Assembly: GCA_032622095.1 (NCBI GenBank) | Contig: CP136065.1 | Location: 24,809,141-24,873,140, forward strand | DNA from: Siphonodentalium dalli | Taxonomy: Eukaryota; Mollusca; Scaphopoda; Gadilida; Siphonodentaliidae | Length of the DNA stretch: 64,000 nucleotides | Direction of reading: 5' to 3' | Shown: positions 35,454 through 46,359 of the stretch, one piece after another | Layout: each line of letters starts with the position of its first letter | Numbering within the stretch: the stretch's first letter is position 1 | Notes under the pieces: generated by a model | Database searches by the model: none | The model's input: the letters and a program-made list of their open reading frames with translations, nothing else | What the model was told of the DNA's origin: nothing | Position numbers and translations under genes: made by a program

Positions 35454-36338
35454 TCAATGGCGAACTAATTTAGCGATTGAATCTAAGTATTCTACAACGT
35501 CGATCTCGTTTTCCCTGAATATTCTCTTGAAATGTCTAAGAGACGCGTTGACCGCCCGATAATTTCTTCTCTGTGGTTGAACTCTGCCGCCACTAGTCAG
35601 TTGAAGTATCGTCGATTCTGTATAGGCTTGGACTTTTTTAATGTGATCCACTGCATAGTCGCATAATGCGGTCGTCGATTGGGCGGTCTGTTGTTTCCAT
35701 ATATTCTTCCCATTGTTCTAGTACATTGAGCCAAGCATAGCTCAACTGGTCGACGGAGACGAATGGTAAGGCGATGCTGTAAAAGGTCGGAACTCGGCTG
35801 ATGACTACCGGTCTACTTCATCTGTTCTGAGGCTGCCGATTTCCTCTTGGTATATAGACGACACGGGTCTAGAGCCACTGCGGACAGGCTGCTTGAGATC
35901 TGCGACGAAGGCATCAACCATAACCTGTTAAAAAGAAATAAAATTAGATTTGATGTCTATTTTTTGTATATAGATATATCAGTTAAATATTATTATAAAT
36001 TAGAACGCTCTTTATTGTCTGGCGTTTTGTTTAGAGAAGAATGGCCGCTCTTTATAAGAATTTGAAATAAGAAAATGCATGTGTCGTACCTGGTCAGAAT
36101 CGGCTAGATGGTTGTGTTGACTCATTGAAGAACTAACTATCTCGTTCTTTGTGTTGATGGTGGCACCACAGCCATTCTTACAACACACCCAGTGGACATT
36201 CTCGGATCGGCGTGATTTGATGCGGAATTTGAAGTCGTTGAAGACCAGGTGTTTGCCTCCTCGATCGTTGGTGATGAAGAATACATTTACTTGAGAACTT
36301 GCCATGCATGATGAAGATAGAACATTGAATATGATCAA
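35454..36338 (-). pseudogene. FLYWCH zinc-finger / MULE-type transposase remnant with core deleted
   Basis: Exon 1 (about 36338 or 36308 to 36090) encodes a FLYWCH domain. It contains FFITNDRGGKHLVFNDFKFR, then VHWVCCKNGCGATINT and a HNH end, supplying the Cys2His2 ligands. It ends GACCAG|GTACGA, a good donor. A 165-bp intron closes at TTTTTTAACAG|GTT (exon 2 from 35924), phase 0. Exon 2 gives VMVDAFVADLKQPVRSGSRP and SSIYQEEIGSLR, as in invertebrate FLYWCH/MULE proteins, then a TAG at 35805-35807. Directly after, in another frame, is SIALPFVSVDQLSYAWL, then EYMETTDRPIDDRIM. A further shift leads to VQAYTESTILQLTSGGRVQP and the C-terminal EYLDSIAKLVRH*. These last pieces resemble the C-terminal end of MULE-like proteins. 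The DDE catalytic core is absent, so this is a deletion derivative of a transposon or transposon-derived gene. Confidence 0.72.
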
Positions 36339-36603
36339 CTTTGGAGAGACATGGGGTTTTTATAGCTCAATACGATCGCTCAATACGAATAACAGTTTAC
36401 TACTATTTCACTGAGTGAACATGAAAATCGCTCATCTGATGACGACTCATGTGAAATTCGTTTAGCGGCATGCTAAAAAAACATTGCAAACGGGAGCCGG
36501 GGAAACTGTTATTTAATTAATACAGACTATAGGCGCGACGATCACACCTTGCCGGCGATATTTTTGCAGGCTCGTCGGCAAAGTGAGAATAAGCCGTTCG
36601 AGC
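36339..36603. other. Upstream flank of the FLYWCH/MULE remnant
   Basis: On the minus strand this is where a promoter or terminal inverted repeat would lie. GCTCAATACGA occurs twice near 36366-36390. No inverted partner was found downstream by eye. Confidence 0.35.
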
Positions 36604-37075
36604 GTCCCAGATAGCACACCCACGTTGGGCCAACGTTGGGCCAACGTCATTTCTATCGTTGGGCCAACGTTGGAATCCAACGTTGGCCCAACTATGGCTG
36701 TTGCCGCTGGCTCGGCGTCGGCTCGACGTCGGATCCCGTCGTCGACTCGACGGTGGTTCGACCTCGATCCGACGGTGGTGCGCCGTCGGGCACCCGACGT
36801 TGAAACGACGTCGAACCAACGGTGAATTCCACTAATAATACGACGTTGGGCCAACGTTGGGCCAACGTCATTTCTATCAACGTTGGAATCCAACGTTGGG
36901 CCAACTATGGCTGTTGCCGCTGGCTCGGCGTCGGTTTGACGTCGGACCCCGTCGTCGACTCGACGGTGGTTCGATGTCGAGCCGACGTTGGTGGGCCGTC
37001 GGGCACCCGACGTTCAAACGACGTCGAATCAACGGTGAATTCCACCAACGTTGTGTTTGGGCATTGACAGGGACG
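36604..37075 (+). repeat. CpG-rich ACGTTGGGCC repeat element, copy 1 (two 229-bp units)
   Basis: Starts CCCAGATAGCACACCCACG and contains the palindromic word CCAACGTTGG many times, then CGACGTCGG-type words. Two tandem units of about 229 bp (from about 36611 and 36840) share GGCTGTTGCCGCTGGCTCGG, GGGCACCCGACGTT and CAACGGTGAATTCCAC. CpG is abundant, unlike the surrounding DNA. Open frames on both strands follow the repeat words and are not genes. Confidence 0.85.
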
Positions 37076-38386
37076 GATCGAGGCTCCATTCGTAGGGTCG
37101 ATTCCCCTCACATTAGGGCGTCCTTATAAAATTAACATCCGATGAGATACAACATACCAATAAATTTAAAGTCCCACATAATGTTTGCAACTTCAAAGTA
37201 TTATAATTGGAAACAACATTCAATTTCACAAATATGAAACCAGAATAAAATGAAACATATAGAAAAAAAGTGTATGCCGATTTAAATAAAGACAAAATGA
37301 CATGTCATTAGTTGTTGATTTTAAGAATCTTGACCATCTACTCACTCTAAAGAAAAATATTTTTTATTGGTCTCCTGAATAAAGTTATCGAAAATGCTAC
37401 ATATTTTTGTTAGCTTATATATCCATTTACCATACAAAAGAAATGTCTTTATTTCAGCTTAATTTGCGATTTTGTGCTCTCGATAATGTTGGGAACAAAA
37501 TATTCAAACATTATGTGGCTTTAAACTTTGGTCAGGTTACATCTTCTTCGAACATCATTATTCTGGAGGGTGATCTGATGTAGATGTGCAAAATTTGAAA
37601 CGGCTCAAAGTACATATGATTAAATTAAACCTAGTAATTGCTCATTTACGTACCAGTGCTATTATATAGAGAGAACTCTGTGCATGGTGATATACAATGT
37701 CACATAAGAAACAATATCGCGTTTTTGCAATCCGTTTTCTAATTAGTCCATGATACTGTAGATTCTGATTATATAAATTCACTACATGCATGTACAGCAA
37801 TTAATTTTATCTGTTGATATATTATGAAATGAGCAATTACTAAGCTTATTTGTATCTATGCACATATGTATGCCACTTGTTGCATATGTTGGAATGATTT
37901 ATCTGGGAGAAATTAAACCCATGGATCCATAAAGATTAATTTATGTATACAAAACCCAACATATTATATGAAATATAATATTTTCATCATTCCATGATCT
38001 GTCATGAACTGGATTCAGTATACTCATGGCTCATGCATATATGTATGCAGGAACTTGGCTTGTATGAAGCAACTGTTTTGTAGGACATTGATTGACAATT
38101 CTTCTGAAGAAATCATATCGCGAGAGAAACCATTTCATATTCACCTCCTTGAATATCTGGAATTTACCATTTTCATAGGTTATCATTACGTTATTAATAA
38201 CTGATGTATCAGATGTATAACTGCCACAACAAGATGAACACACATCATCCTTTCAGTGCTGATTATCGATACACCGATGAATGCCGAGTTTTTTTTTGCA
38301 TCTGATTGAATGCACAACACAGGACAAGTAAGAATTTCCATCCAAGTGAATAACAATAAACTGACGAATTCATGCCGTACATGGTG
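37076..38386. other. AT-rich non-coding stretch
   Basis: No motif, repeat or exon was recognised over about 1.3 kb. Confidence 0.45.
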
Positions 38387-38608
38387 TTATGTCGGTCGCG
38401 CTGGTGTCAGTCGTGCAATAATATTCATAATATAACGATGTGCAACACGATATAGACCATGCTGGAATACTGGTACATGTAAGTTCATATCCCCAAGCCG
38501 TTGATGGTTTCGACAGACGAGTAAACTTTGATCGAATCCGCTTGTATAGTACCGTAGCTTATACACAAAATATCCAGATCCAGAAACAGGATAGCAAGTA
38601 AATAAGTC
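38387..38608 (-). CDS. Candidate terminal exon of an unknown minus-strand gene
   Basis: The minus strand shows TTCTCTGTTTCTTTCAG|GAC, an excellent acceptor, with the exon starting at 38608. An open frame of about 74 codons follows to a stop at 38387: DLFTCYPVSGSGYFVYKLRY, YTSGFDQSLLVCR and onward. It has a balanced composition with two Cys. The phrase reminds me of Cys-containing extracellular domains in mollusc proteins, but I cannot name a family. No partner exon was found. Confidence 0.25.
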   Translation of the reverse strand, partial: DLFTCYPVSGSGYFVYKLRYYTSGFDQSLLVCRNHQRLGDMNLHVPVFQHGLYRVAHRYIMNIIARLTPARPT

Positions 38609-39066
38609 CTGAAAGAAACAGAGAATAACGTTAGCCCAATGCATTTTCTGTGTGCAGCTTGACATTGTCACACACTGTACACATCTTGATATATAAGAAC
38701 CAGACCAATCCGGGAAATTCCTACATGCATTTGCATGCACGAGAGTACTTTAATTATTTGACCGGTTGCCAATATTATATATAAAATATGTATGCATATG
38801 GTACTTTAATTAATCGAACGGTTCCCGATAGTATATATAGGTACCATACCTTTGCACGTGGTACGTAATCGTTACATATATTGGTCTCGAGGAATTCGTG
38901 AGTTGGAAGGACTTGAGCACGTGCTGATGACACCTCCGCGCGAAGTTTTTCTCAACTCATGAATATCTCTGAGAAGAGAGAGGAGAATGAGTGGTTCGGG
39001 GGGCTAGCCCGGGATTGTCGGAAGGACCGAATGGTCCTCCCCTTAATCCCTCATGTTGTTGCCTTT
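38609..39066. other. Unassigned stretch
   Basis: Two similar phrases, GGTACTTTAATTAATCGAAC and GTACTTTAATTATTTGACC, lie at about 38745-38820. Nothing else was recognised. Confidence 0.4.
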
Positions 39067-39943
39067 ATTGGTGATCGGTTGATGACTGAGGTGAATGATG
39101 TCTCTGATGGTACTGTTGGATGATACGCTGTAGTTCCGCTTCTTGCTTCGCTTCTTGCTCTTTTAAGTAGCGTTGGAAGTTTTCTGATTATTCTTTACTG
39201 TGTCTATCAGCATTAGCGATGGCGTTATCTGCAAGCCGGATGGTTTCTTCTACAGACTGAACAGACCGAGTGCTGTTGTTGTTGCTGGCGGTGGAGCTGG
39301 GGGACACCGGGATGTGCTGGTAATCCGGTGTCCGTGGTGGCAAGCTGTCCAGTTCCACCTCGAAGCAGGCGGCAGGAACAGCAGGGGTGGTTTCCTGCTC
39401 CCTTGTTCCGCTTGCCTCGACGACGACGGCAGGGACCTCCGGAAGATCAACGGAGTCCCTGCTAGCTGGTGCGATGTCGCCTGTCTCCATGCAGGTCGGG
39501 TCGTCTGTGCGTCTCTCAGACAACTCCGACCTACCGGCTGTGACATTGGACGTCGGCTGAACCACAAGGGGAGGGGTGAATGGCAGATCAACAGTCACCC
39601 CCCTCTTCTTCCATTTGGCTCGTCTGGCGGCGTCCCGTCTTTTCCTCGCAGGCGTCTTTTTCTTGGGCGGCCCCTTCTTCCCACTCAGGTGACAGGAGGC
39701 AGTCTTGGAGTTGGTGTCCCGGGTCTGTGATTTCTGGATGCCAGCATCTTCGGTCCGGAACTCCAGGCAAATGGTCAGGTACCCCCTGCTAGACTGGAGA
39801 CTCCAGTTAGCAATGTCCAATACCCGACTTCTTTGCACTGCGGCCAACACGGCGTCTGGGATTAAATCCATAAGCCTAATCCAAAACCGTCTCACTGGCG
39901 TTAAGCACGAGGGCAGCTGCACCCGGAGGCGCGACCACACGAC
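39067..39943 (-). pseudogene. ORF1-like basic protein of a probable retroelement, one in-frame stop
   Basis: An open frame of about 250 codons on the minus strand. It begins after a TGA at about 39946 with a GTG and no nearby ATG; the first in-frame Met is residue 24. The N-terminal part (LMDLIPDAVLAAVQRSRVLD, IANWSLQSSRGYLTICLEF) looks folded. A basic stretch KKKTPARKRRDAARRAKWKK follows, then a long Pro/Ser/Thr/Glu-rich acidic linker. A TAA at 39188-39190 interrupts a helical tail that continues in the same frame, ENFQRYLKEQEAKQEAELQR, to a second TAA at about 39067. The 'ARKRRDAARRAKW' layout resembles proteins found with non-LTR elements in bivalves and cnidarians, from memory of similar sequences. 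The region is GC-rich compared with its flanks. No polymerase gene is adjacent. Confidence 0.5.
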
Positions 39944-42439
39944 TCACCCGTGCTCAACGCTCTGACAGAAGAGGAACTAATAAGGATCGAAGCAATCACG
40001 ACCGTTTCGCTCCACTCTCCTGCCAGAGTATCTCTGAGAACAGCAGGTAATTATCTTATATACCCAATACCCAGGATCGTCTCAATCAACCAATTGGTCA
40101 CGGATTCTCAAAACTCGCTAAGCCTACGTACTGCTCACTCTCGTCGGTGTCAATTTCTAGCAAAACTGTCAATCAGTTCATTAATAAAATTGCACAGATC
40201 CCACAAGAGCCAGCGCATGGTAAGTTTCTGCTCATTGGAAATTTTCCCCAGCAAATATGAGATCGAACATATTAGTAAATTCGCAAGATATCGAGTAATT
40301 ATTTTAGCATGTTTTGAATTGTTGTCAGCCGTATCATCAACGATAAAGAGTGTTTGTGTTTCAATGCCCATTTACTAGTACGATGTTTTCCCAACTTGAC
40401 CAAGTTTCATCTGGTCTCCCATTCGATGCTGAGTTTGAAATCCAACACACTACCATTTAATAGCTATAATATAGTCTTTGTAGAAAATAATATAATGTAC
40501 TCTAAATATTACATATCTGTTGGGAACCGAAACTCAGAAAGATTTTGCCTGAAATTCAACTTATGATATTGAAAATTCCAAATCTTGAAATTAGCTCACC
40601 GCATAATAATGACCAAAACGATACTCATTAGAAATTTGGAAATGTAAACTATCGAAATGATCTCAAACAGATTTTGCCTAAGATGTTCAACTTATTAAAG
40701 TTATTGAAAATTTAAAATGTTGAAATAATCTGGGGGGGGGGGGTAATACCTCGACCTCTATCGCCACATCCATGTTGCGATCACCCTAATTATTTGTTCT
40801 AACCCACAACCTCCTAGAGTGGGCAATCTTACTGTCAGGTCAGGGACAATACGGGTAAGGTTGTCCCGCCCCATTAACTTTGACCAAAATGTTCAACAGT
40901 TAGGCATTTCATGACTGACACGACATTAATTTAAGTTATTGAAAATTCCAAAATGTTGAAAAGTTTGACAAAAATTGGGGGAGGGGTGGTAACACCTCAA
41001 TGTTCAAACCCCTGTCGCTACATCCATTTTTGCACACATTACCATATTTATTCCAACCCACATTGTCACAGATATTAAATTCTTACTGTCAGGGGCGTGC
41101 GGCCAACGGGGGTGGGGGCTTGACAACAGCATGTTGATAGCAGACCGCCTTTCTGACAAACTGCTCTAAATGTAGGCCTACTGGTTAGAACAACAAACTA
41201 TTTCAGTTGGTAGCTTGGTGAGCCCCAAGCCAAGTAATTAATTGATATGAATACCTCAGACAAAATATGGGATGGGTAATATTTGTTTATTGGTAAAAAA
41301 TGGCCCATATGTATCGCCAAAATTATTAAAAATTTCCAAAAGTTGTGCATGTCGCCACCCCCTGCATGCCGTCACGTCCCACATATCCCCAAAAAGTTAA
41401 ATTACCCGCCCAATAATATCTAATCATGTATAGTATTGGGGGGGGGGGGTGTTCAAATTTATGTTTCAGGGACACGCGGCATTTAATACAGTGACAACGT
41501 CCATTATGTAGTCATTGGTTGTTTGTGGGGGATGCATCAATACACAAATTGACCCCAACCAAATACATAAATCCTAATATTACTCAACGTTACGACTATA
41601 GGCCCACACTACAGCTGAAATAATTATTGTGACACAGTGTGACAACGTAATAACTTCCTTCCAACAGCTCCAGTCATGTGAACATTGACACAGCGTATCA
41701 ATATGACGTGATTCTTTGACGTAAACAATGTAATATGATACGCACGTAATGTAAAGTTTGTAAAATGAAATTATGTTTTTGCAACTATGGGTGTATGCCA
41801 ATTGCTGGGCAGCGGATCGCGTTTCAAACCCCTGTGACGTGAGTCATTGTAGAAAAAAGTTGAAAATTTCATGTCTGACACATCATTACTTGGTAACTTT
41901 AAGTACGTGTTTTCATTGTCTGATTTTCCAACAATCAGTAGGAATATTTTTGTTTACACCTCCGGTATCATATTTTTTAAACTTTTAGACTTTAGTAAAA
42001 ATTGTTGTCTGACATGAACACCATTTTGGAAATGTTCCAGTCTTATTCAGTTTGGAAATTGCCAACAGTTGAAAAGTCTGGGTGCCGGTTGGAAAGTTTC
42101 AATGCAAAGCGGGGGGGGGGTGCAAATTGAAACTCGCGAAGGAGTTTGGTGTCTGGTTCAAGAGGAAATTCAACGTTGACACACCATAACAAAGACCATG
42201 TAGCCACGTCACTGATTCGGAGACCATAAATAGGTACATGTACATATTTCAGAAACTAAAAACTTCCCCGGGAATCATACTCGAAAGAGCAGATAGACAC
42301 TTTCACACCTCAATATAAGCCCCCCTCCGATTAAGTATGTACTGCATGGTAATCACACAAGAATGGCCTGGTTGACAGAGTATTGATACATTGGCGCCAT
42401 ATGCTCTGGTAAGTACTTTCCATTGTCATTTTCCAGCTT
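39944..42439. other. Unassigned stretch with poly-G runs
   Basis: G runs of 9-12 occur at about 40732-40742, 41438-41448 and 42111-42120 on the plus strand. They lie among recurring phrases such as TTGAAAATTCCAAA, GTTGAAAAGT and AACAGTTAGG, which suggest a very degenerate dispersed or tandem repeat. A 142-codon plus-strand frame (39950-40378) has no recognised motif. Confidence 0.4.
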
Positions 42440-42698
42440 TTTTAAATTTTTCGCAGAGAAGTGAAACGAACGCTCTTTATTTATAACATATATCAGGAAT
42501 ATATAGACTAACACGGAATGCTCCGTGTAAATAGCTGATTTGTGGTTGGGAGCCAAACATCGTGTTCAAACTTGAACTTATGACTTCAATGCATCTTTTT
42601 GTGACATGTATTTATCGACCTATTTCGACACGGGAAACAATTCACAAGAGAATATTATTAGGTGTATTTTGGAGCGCAAACCGACAAGTGGATTTAAA
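42440..42698 (-). mobile_element. Family C fragment (inverted)
   Basis: Matches the inverse of the first ~260 bp of family C, from GAACGCTCTTTATTTAT to GGAGCGCAAACCGACAAG, ending at TTTAAA, where the family A element begins. Confidence 0.65.
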
Positions 42699-43196
42699 GA
42701 CACGGTTGGCCTTGGCGGTGGGTATCCTGTGAAAATATCTCCACCCGTCAAAAACAGAAAGAACATCAAAATGTAGATAGACTTTGTCCGTATACAAATA
42801 AGAAATATCGCATTTAAACAGTATGTTATGGTCATTTGTTTGACCATTGTTATGTAAACAAAAGCATAATAAGTTACTTTTCTGGTGTTTGTTTATATTA
42901 TGATGGTAAACATAAAGAGGGTTCTTTGTTTGTGAATACCTGATATGGAACTAATAAAGAGCGCTTATGCCATGTGTGTGCGATTAGCCAGTAGCATTGT
43001 GCTTCTTCTGTAACACAATCAGGCTCTTGCTTGGGTAAAATATAGTAGGTCTTTATGATAACATGCTGTTTACGCGATGGTCATGGTATGCCCTATATAT
43101 GAACGGAACTGTATAATGCGTTTTAATGTTTTTCTGTTTACGGTGTTTGGAACAAATATGAATATTTTCGACAATTAAGGCCGCACGTGCCTTTAA
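42694..43196 (-). mobile_element. TTAA-type MITE, family A copy 4 (inverted, older)
   Basis: A 503-bp copy bounded by TTAA, the reverse complement of copies 1-3 with more substitutions (for example GAGGGTTCTTTG and GCGCTTATGCC). Its left TTAA lies inside the TTTAAA of the family C fragment. Confidence 0.85.
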
Positions 43197-44514
43197 GGTA
43201 CCGGTTGGAAAATACCGAATTAAGGGGAGGTTGTTCGAATTCCATGCATAAATCAATCTCCTACATACAGGGCGTCAGACAACGTAGCGATGGGACTGAA
43301 CTCTGGTTTGCAGCTTGAGCATTTTATACAACGAAAGGGGAACGTGGTGCAATCGTAAATTCCTATTCTGGTAGTACACCCCCCCCCCAACAGCTATAAG
43401 CATAATAGCCTATTATAGGGTATACAACTGAAAGTGGAACGGTATCCACTCTCATAGGCTGAACTTAATTATCCATGGAAATCCATGACAGGGACGTGGG
43501 GGAGTTGGGGAGGGGTGCATCCACCTTGGAATTTTCAACTGCACCCCCCCCCCTTTGGGGTTTGATTTCCCCAAAAGTTACTGGCCCCTCACAGCCTGGA
43601 TGTTAGCATTATTCTAAATGGATCAGTAGTATTGTTGCCACAACCAGAAGAGGAACGGAATACACTGAGAACATTTTGAGATCCGAACCTGAAAATAGCA
43701 AACTCTTAACATCTAGACTGGCCTCAAGAATTCCAATTGTTGGAAATTTCCAACCGGAGACCCCCCCCCCCACCCCCCCCCCCCACCCTAAGGTCGTAAA
43801 ATTTCCAACTGATGCCATTTCAGTCAATTTTTTTTACCAAAAGTAGGACAATGTGCAAATGATGTTCCATAAACAATTAATAATTGTTGGAAAATCAAAC
43901 TACGAGAACAATCTCAACCTATAATATTGTTGGTGTGACCGTGCAAAAGTTCCAATTAATGTTGTGTCATGTATGAAATATCCAACTGTTGACAATTTTG
44001 ACCAAAGTTGTGGTGGGGTGGGGGATGCGAGACACACGTGCAACACCTCTGCCGCCATGTCCCTAAATCCATGCATTATCACACATGGATCGTGAAATTT
44101 ATATAGTAATTAGAATGACATTTTCTTCCTCATACAGTCGGATGCCATCACACGAAACTGACATAAATTTATTTGTTTTCGTTTCTGACAATTGAAGGGT
44201 TAAACTTCAAATTCAAACTTTAAGTTGGTTGTGGAGGAAATGAATCCGACGACGCACGCTTATCGTTGAAATTCCAAGTTATTCGGCATGATATTCTCAA
44301 CTAAAGTACTTACCGGTACTTCTTCGGGTCCCTATAGCTGGTGATGGTGTTCCGTGGTGCATTATCCAAATAATAATCCATTAAACCGAGAAGCTCACTC
44401 AGAACACAAATGCAAGTTCAGTCAATAAACCAAAGCGTTATTTGAAAAAGAAACACGCGACCAGTTAAGAATGACGTTAAAATGACGCTACGACGTAATC
44501 GACCGATTTCTCCA
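43197..44514. other. Unassigned stretch with poly-C runs
   Basis: C runs lie at about 43379-43389, 43541-43552 and 43760-43785 on the plus strand. They are embedded in GTTGGAAATTTCCAAC-type text, the inverse of the G-run context at 40.7-42.1 kb. No gene was recognised. Confidence 0.4.
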
Positions 44515-44948
44515 CACTATGACCAAAGTTGGGCCATCGTTGGTCCAACGTCGAAATTTAACGCACCTACTAACCTCACATATCGCCTAATGCGTTACGT
44601 TTTCAACGTCGGGCCAACGTTAAACTAGCGGTCAAACCAACGTTGCCCCAACGTTGGTTGTCCAACGTCGGGCCAACGTAGCCATGTTTGAAACGTGCAA
44701 AATCTGACGCATGTCGACGTTGCGCCATCGTTGTACCAACCACAAAATCCGACGTTGCGCCAACGTAATTATTCCAAAAATCGACGTTGGGCCATCGTCG
44801 TACCAACCACAAAAGCCGACGTTGGACCAACGTAATTATTCCAACGCAAGTCGACGTCGGGCCATCGTCGTACCAACCCCAAAAGCCGACGTTGGGCCAA
44901 CGTAATTATTCCAACGTTGGCCCAACGTACGTGTGCTATCTGGGGTCA
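44515..44948 (-). repeat. CpG-rich ACGTTGGGCC repeat element, copy 2 (inverted)
   Basis: Ends GTACGTGTGCTATCTGGGG, the inverse of the CCCAGATAGCACAC start of the copy at 36604. The interior has about four ~65-75-bp units of CGACGTTGGGCCATCGT, CGTACCAACCACAAAA and CCAACGTAATTATTCC. It shares words and terminus with copy 1 but has a different internal unit. Confidence 0.82.
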
Positions 44949-44955
44949 CCTAGTA

Positions 44956-45372
44956 TTAAGGCCACATGGCGGTTTGCGCTCCGAAATACACATCATATTA
45001 TTCGCTTTTGAATTTTTCTCAGTATCGAAGGTCGATCAATATCTTAACTACCTTTCTACGAACATTATGCAACCAAAAAGACGCATTGAAGTAATGAAAA
45101 ATACAACTATGAACAAGGTGTTTGCGCGACATGGAACAGAAAAGAGCGTTCCGTGTTATTCTATTTCAGATATGGTAGCAATAAAGAGCGCTTATCTGAC
45201 TTCGGGCGAAAAATTGAAAACGGCTGGAAAATGGCTGTGGCTTTGGAAAGAGTTTTTCAAAGCACATCAGGCCGGTATATCAATAGTTCGTTTATTTATC
45301 GACCTATCGTACCGTCGCTCCAAATTACGCTGAACAAAATTTGGAGGTTCGAATGAACCATGTCCGTTTAAA
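44956..45372 (+). mobile_element. Family C copy 2
   Basis: From TTAAGGCCACATGGCGGTTT to ATGTCCGTTTAAA, about 417 bp. It matches 7038-7478 throughout, including ATCAATAGTTCG and GGAGGTTCGAATGA. It starts right after the CpG-rich element. Confidence 0.8.
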
Positions 45373-45428
45373 TTTACGGACATTGCTCATTCGACCTTCC
45401 AAATGTTGTCTACGTAATTTGGAAGGAG
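45367..45428 (-). mobile_element. Family C right-end fragment in inverted orientation
   Basis: After the shared TTTAAA, TTTACGGACATTGCTCATTC, GACCTTCCAAATGTTGTC and TACGTAATTTGGAAGG repeat the right end of the preceding copy in reverse. This makes a tail-to-tail junction of two family C ends. Confidence 0.75.
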
Positions 45429-45454
45429 CTATATTAGTTATGTTTATATAAACA

Positions 45455-45640
45455 CGAAATAATAATAATCATCATCATCATCGTCGTCGTTTTCTTTGTC
45501 GTCATTATTAATCATCATCATCGTCGTCGTTGTTGTAAATGTAGTCATTATCATATTTTCTGCCGGTGCCAATTATTATAATGGTATCATCATCGTCGTC
45601 GTCGTCGTCGTCGTCGTCATCGTCATCATTGTCACCAAGA
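45455..45640 (+). repeat. ATC/GTC trinucleotide microsatellite
   Basis: Runs of AAT, CAT and CGT trinucleotides with interruptions, giving open frames rich in Val and Ile that are not genes. Confidence 0.92.
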
Positions 45641-46359
45641 CAATTATAAAATATCATTCATCGAAGCGAAGAATGTTACGTCATATCACGTTTATATTCC
45701 ATCGCACACCCTGTGTCCCATGGGAGATTACGTTTCACGAATGGGCAGATCCAGTTGTCATGAAATTTCATGCACGAGCGGAGCAAATTGATATTCAGAC
45801 GGTCCCACCGATACACACACTCGATTTCGTTTCGACATGTGATTTCTTTCTGGGATAATGCATTTTTAATGTACTCCGACACCTCCTAACAGACATTATC
45901 GCCAGAGAATTGGCATTATTTGATCTTGTGTTCGGCATCAGACAAGGCTAGATGCACGCCTCTGCCGTACCGTCTGATATGGGTTATATAGTCTGTCGGC
46001 TGCTGATTGACTATGCGCTCAATGCAAGTCGAGTTTGAGTAGTTTTCGATGATGTCTGGAGATAACATTACTCAGAATTCTGACCAACTGGAACTCAAAT
46101 TAATCTACCTAAATAGCTGAGTTCTCCCAGGAAATATACTACAGGTTTGGACGTTGATCATGTTGGCCATCTACAAAATGGCCGGTTTCTCACACATCAC
46201 TGTTATCTAGCTAATAGAATCCTGAGTTCCATTACCCGGAACTGTTAGATAAGAAGTGATAAGAATACCACCAGACATCACGAAGTGTTCCGAGACGCCG
46301 TACCCTTAAAGGAAGATAAAACTATTGACTATTGGCATAATTATAACAGTTCCATGTTG
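45641..46359. other. Unassigned stretch
   Basis: No repeat or coding motif was recognised. Confidence 0.4.

Noticed and set aside
36513-37129. Many open frames of 68-126 codons on both strands
   Set aside because: They follow the CpG-rich ACGTTGGGCC repeat words, and mirrored frames occur on both strands.
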